A stretch of DNA of 6,649 bases, taken from positions 1 through 6,649 of the forward strand of contig JAGACT010000103.1 in NCBI GenBank assembly GCA_017613995.1, read 5' to 3'. A model generated the notes under the pieces. That model was not told where the DNA came from and did not search any database. It saw nothing but the letters and a program-made list of their open reading frames with translations. This DNA is from Eubacteriaceae bacterium (GTDB taxonomy: Bacteria; Bacillota; Clostridia; Eubacteriales; Anaerofustaceae). The translations under genes were made by a program, and so were the position numbers. Below are positions 6,179 to 6,649 of this stretch, piece after piece (within the stretch, counting starts at the first letter, position 1; the number at the start of each line of letters is the position of its first letter).

Positions 6179-6216
6179 TTAAAGCCTCCTGAAATAATAT
6201 ATATAATTATACTTTT

Positions 6217-6244
6217 ATTATAATATTTATAATAAGTTTGTCAA
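6217..6244 (-). promoter_or_regulatory. Consensus vegetative promoter of the transporter/URO-D operon
   Basis: On the minus strand TTGACA (6239-6244) and TATAAT (6217-6222) are both perfect, separated by 16 bases. The predicted start is near 6210, giving a leader of roughly 30 bases that contains the AGGAGG site. The stretch down to the gene is almost pure A/T. Such a strong core promoter would be near-constitutive unless a repressor acts. Confidence 0.85.
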
Positions 6245-6251
6245 TGGATAA

Positions 6252-6290
6252 TTTAAGATATATTCCTGTTTGTTTAAGAATAATCCTGTT
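6252..6290. repeat. Two tandem direct repeats upstream of the -35 box
   Basis: TTTAAGATATATTCCTGTT (6252-6270) and TTTAAGAATAATCCTGTT (6273-6290) match except for one inserted base and one substitution, and are offset by 20-21 bases, two DNA turns. They begin eight bases upstream of the -35 hexamer (transcription is leftward). The outer copy also forms the inverted repeat TAAGAA (6275-6280) / TTCTTA (6289-6294). The position and phasing suit a regulator binding twice on one DNA face. No regulator can be named. Confidence 0.6.
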
Positions 6291-6308
6291 CTTATCAATT
6301 ATGTCCGA

Positions 6309-6325
6309 AAAAAACGATGTTTTTT
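6309..6325. other. A/T-rich palindrome
   Basis: AAAAAAC (6309-6315), GAT, GTTTTTT (6319-6325): a perfect 7-bp inverted repeat about 65 bases upstream of the operon's -35 box. It could be an operator or simply a bent A-tract. It shares the CGAAAAAA start with the region at 1400-1407 between the divergent genes, which is weak evidence of a common binding protein. Confidence 0.3.
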
Positions 6326-6355
6326 ACCTCTGATACTGCTGGATAGGGAACAAAT

Positions 6356-6380
6356 GCCCCTCCGCGGACCGCGGAAGGGC
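6356..6380 (-). other. GC-rich hairpin in the upstream region
   Basis: On the minus-strand RNA GCCCUUCCGC pairs over ten positions (one G-U) with GCGGAGGGGC around the loop GGUCC. In the plus orientation one C-A mismatch appears instead, so the element is better formed in leftward transcripts. Only AUUUGUU follows, so it would be a weak second terminator behind the upstream transporter gene, or an RNA end-protecting structure. Confidence 0.45.
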
Positions 6381-6441
6381 TTAATGATGGTTTTACTCAA
6401 TATTTTATACAATCTTTATATTCTTTTAATTTCCGAGAATA

Positions 6442-6486
6442 AAACGTCCGGGAGGAACGATCGGTGTTCCTCCCGGGCGTTTATTT
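6442..6486 (-). terminator. Terminator of the upstream transporter gene
   Basis: A 17-position stem joins 6442-6458 with 6466-6482 around a seven-base loop, with a single non-Watson-Crick position (6447 against 6477). On the minus strand it is followed by TATTC after four T bases that overlap the stem end (complement of 6438-6444). It lies about 50 bases past the stop of the gene ending at 6531. The plus-strand side is also T-rich (TTTATTT, 6480-6486), so it can work both ways. Confidence 0.75.
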
Positions 6487-6530
6487 ACACCTTTGGTATT
6501 TTTACAGATCGCTTTGAGCGTCAGTATGAA

Positions 6531-6649
6531 TTATTCGGTCTTGGCTGCCTTGGCGGCTTCGGCCTCAGCCTTCATCTGAGCACGGGTAGCGTTGTTCTCA
6601 ATCATGATCTGGTTGCACTGTTCATTGGTGAGCTTGTAGCCGAAGGCTA
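6531..6649 (-). CDS. Second GPH-type MFS transporter, C-terminal tail only (cut by window edge)
   Basis: The minus-strand frame ends at TAA (6531-6533) and is open to the right edge, giving 38 residues: AFGYKLTNEQCNQIMIEN, then NATRAQMKAEAEAAKAAKTE. Aligned without gaps to residues 441-478 of the transporter at 4742-6178 it is identical at 20 of 38 positions, including FGY, LT and the ENxATRA stretch, and has the same Ala/Lys/Glu-rich end. It therefore is the end of a paralogous carrier lying in tandem upstream. A terminator follows it, so it is probably in a separate transcript from the transporter/URO-D operon. Nothing can be said of its substrate. Confidence 0.82.
   Translation of the reverse strand, partial: AFGYKLTNEQCNQIMIENNATRAQMKAEAEAAKAAKTE

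Noticed and set aside
1..6649. CRISPR array, insertion sequence, phage or defence genes
   Set aside because: No regularly spaced repeats, transposase, integrase, nuclease or terminal inverted repeats were seen; the only direct repeats are the two promoter-proximal copies.

Overview
The window reads as a piece of a bacterial chromosome, most likely from an anaerobic member of the Bacillota (Clostridia, Lachnospiraceae-like). The support is indirect: AT-rich intergenic regions with near-consensus vegetative promoters, strong purine-rich Shine-Dalgarno sites, GC-richer genes that still use ATA, AGA and AGG codons, and family content (GPH-type MFS carriers beside URO-D-fold methyltransferase-like proteins) that is common in gut and rumen Clostridia. 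No rRNA, tRNA, CRISPR array, insertion sequence or phage gene was seen.

Layout. (1) 1-631, plus strand: the C-terminal 209 residues of a DUF1835/DUF3658-type protein whose start lies off the left edge. (2) 632-656: a perfect hairpin in the convergent gap, oriented mainly as terminator of the next gene. (3) 666-1328, minus strand: a TetR-family repressor. (4) 1329-1522: a divergent promoter region in which both directions carry the same extended -10 sequence, TGATATAAT, with a small A/T palindrome between them. (5) 1523-1999, plus strand: a small flavin reductase-like (FMN-binding split barrel) protein, followed by a strong terminator. (6) 6178-2073, minus strand: a three-gene set transcribed leftward, made of a GPH-type MFS transporter, a long URO-D-family protein (461 aa) and a shorter URO-D-family protein (351 aa). 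Both gaps in this set (about 107 and 120 bases) contain hairpins. (7) 6179-6530: a regulatory region with a perfect TTGACA-16-TATAAT promoter, two tandem direct repeats just upstream of the -35 box, and two hairpins. (8) 6531-6649, minus strand: the last 38 residues of a second GPH-type transporter, clearly paralogous to the first.

How the genes may work together (inference). The transporter and the two URO-D-fold proteins look like one uptake-and-conversion unit. URO-D-fold proteins outside haem synthesis are mostly corrinoid-linked methyltransferases of the MtaA/CmuA/CmuC type, so a demethylation or methyl-transfer pathway for an imported small molecule is the leading hypothesis. No corrinoid-binding protein is visible in the window, and the substrate cannot be read from the sequence. 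The short URO-D protein keeps a His-X-Cys pair typical of the zinc site, while the long one has Ala-X-Cys there. The transporter lacks the acidic residues that bind the coupling cation in MelB. The TetR/flavin reductase pair next door may be a separately controlled redox accessory or may be unrelated.
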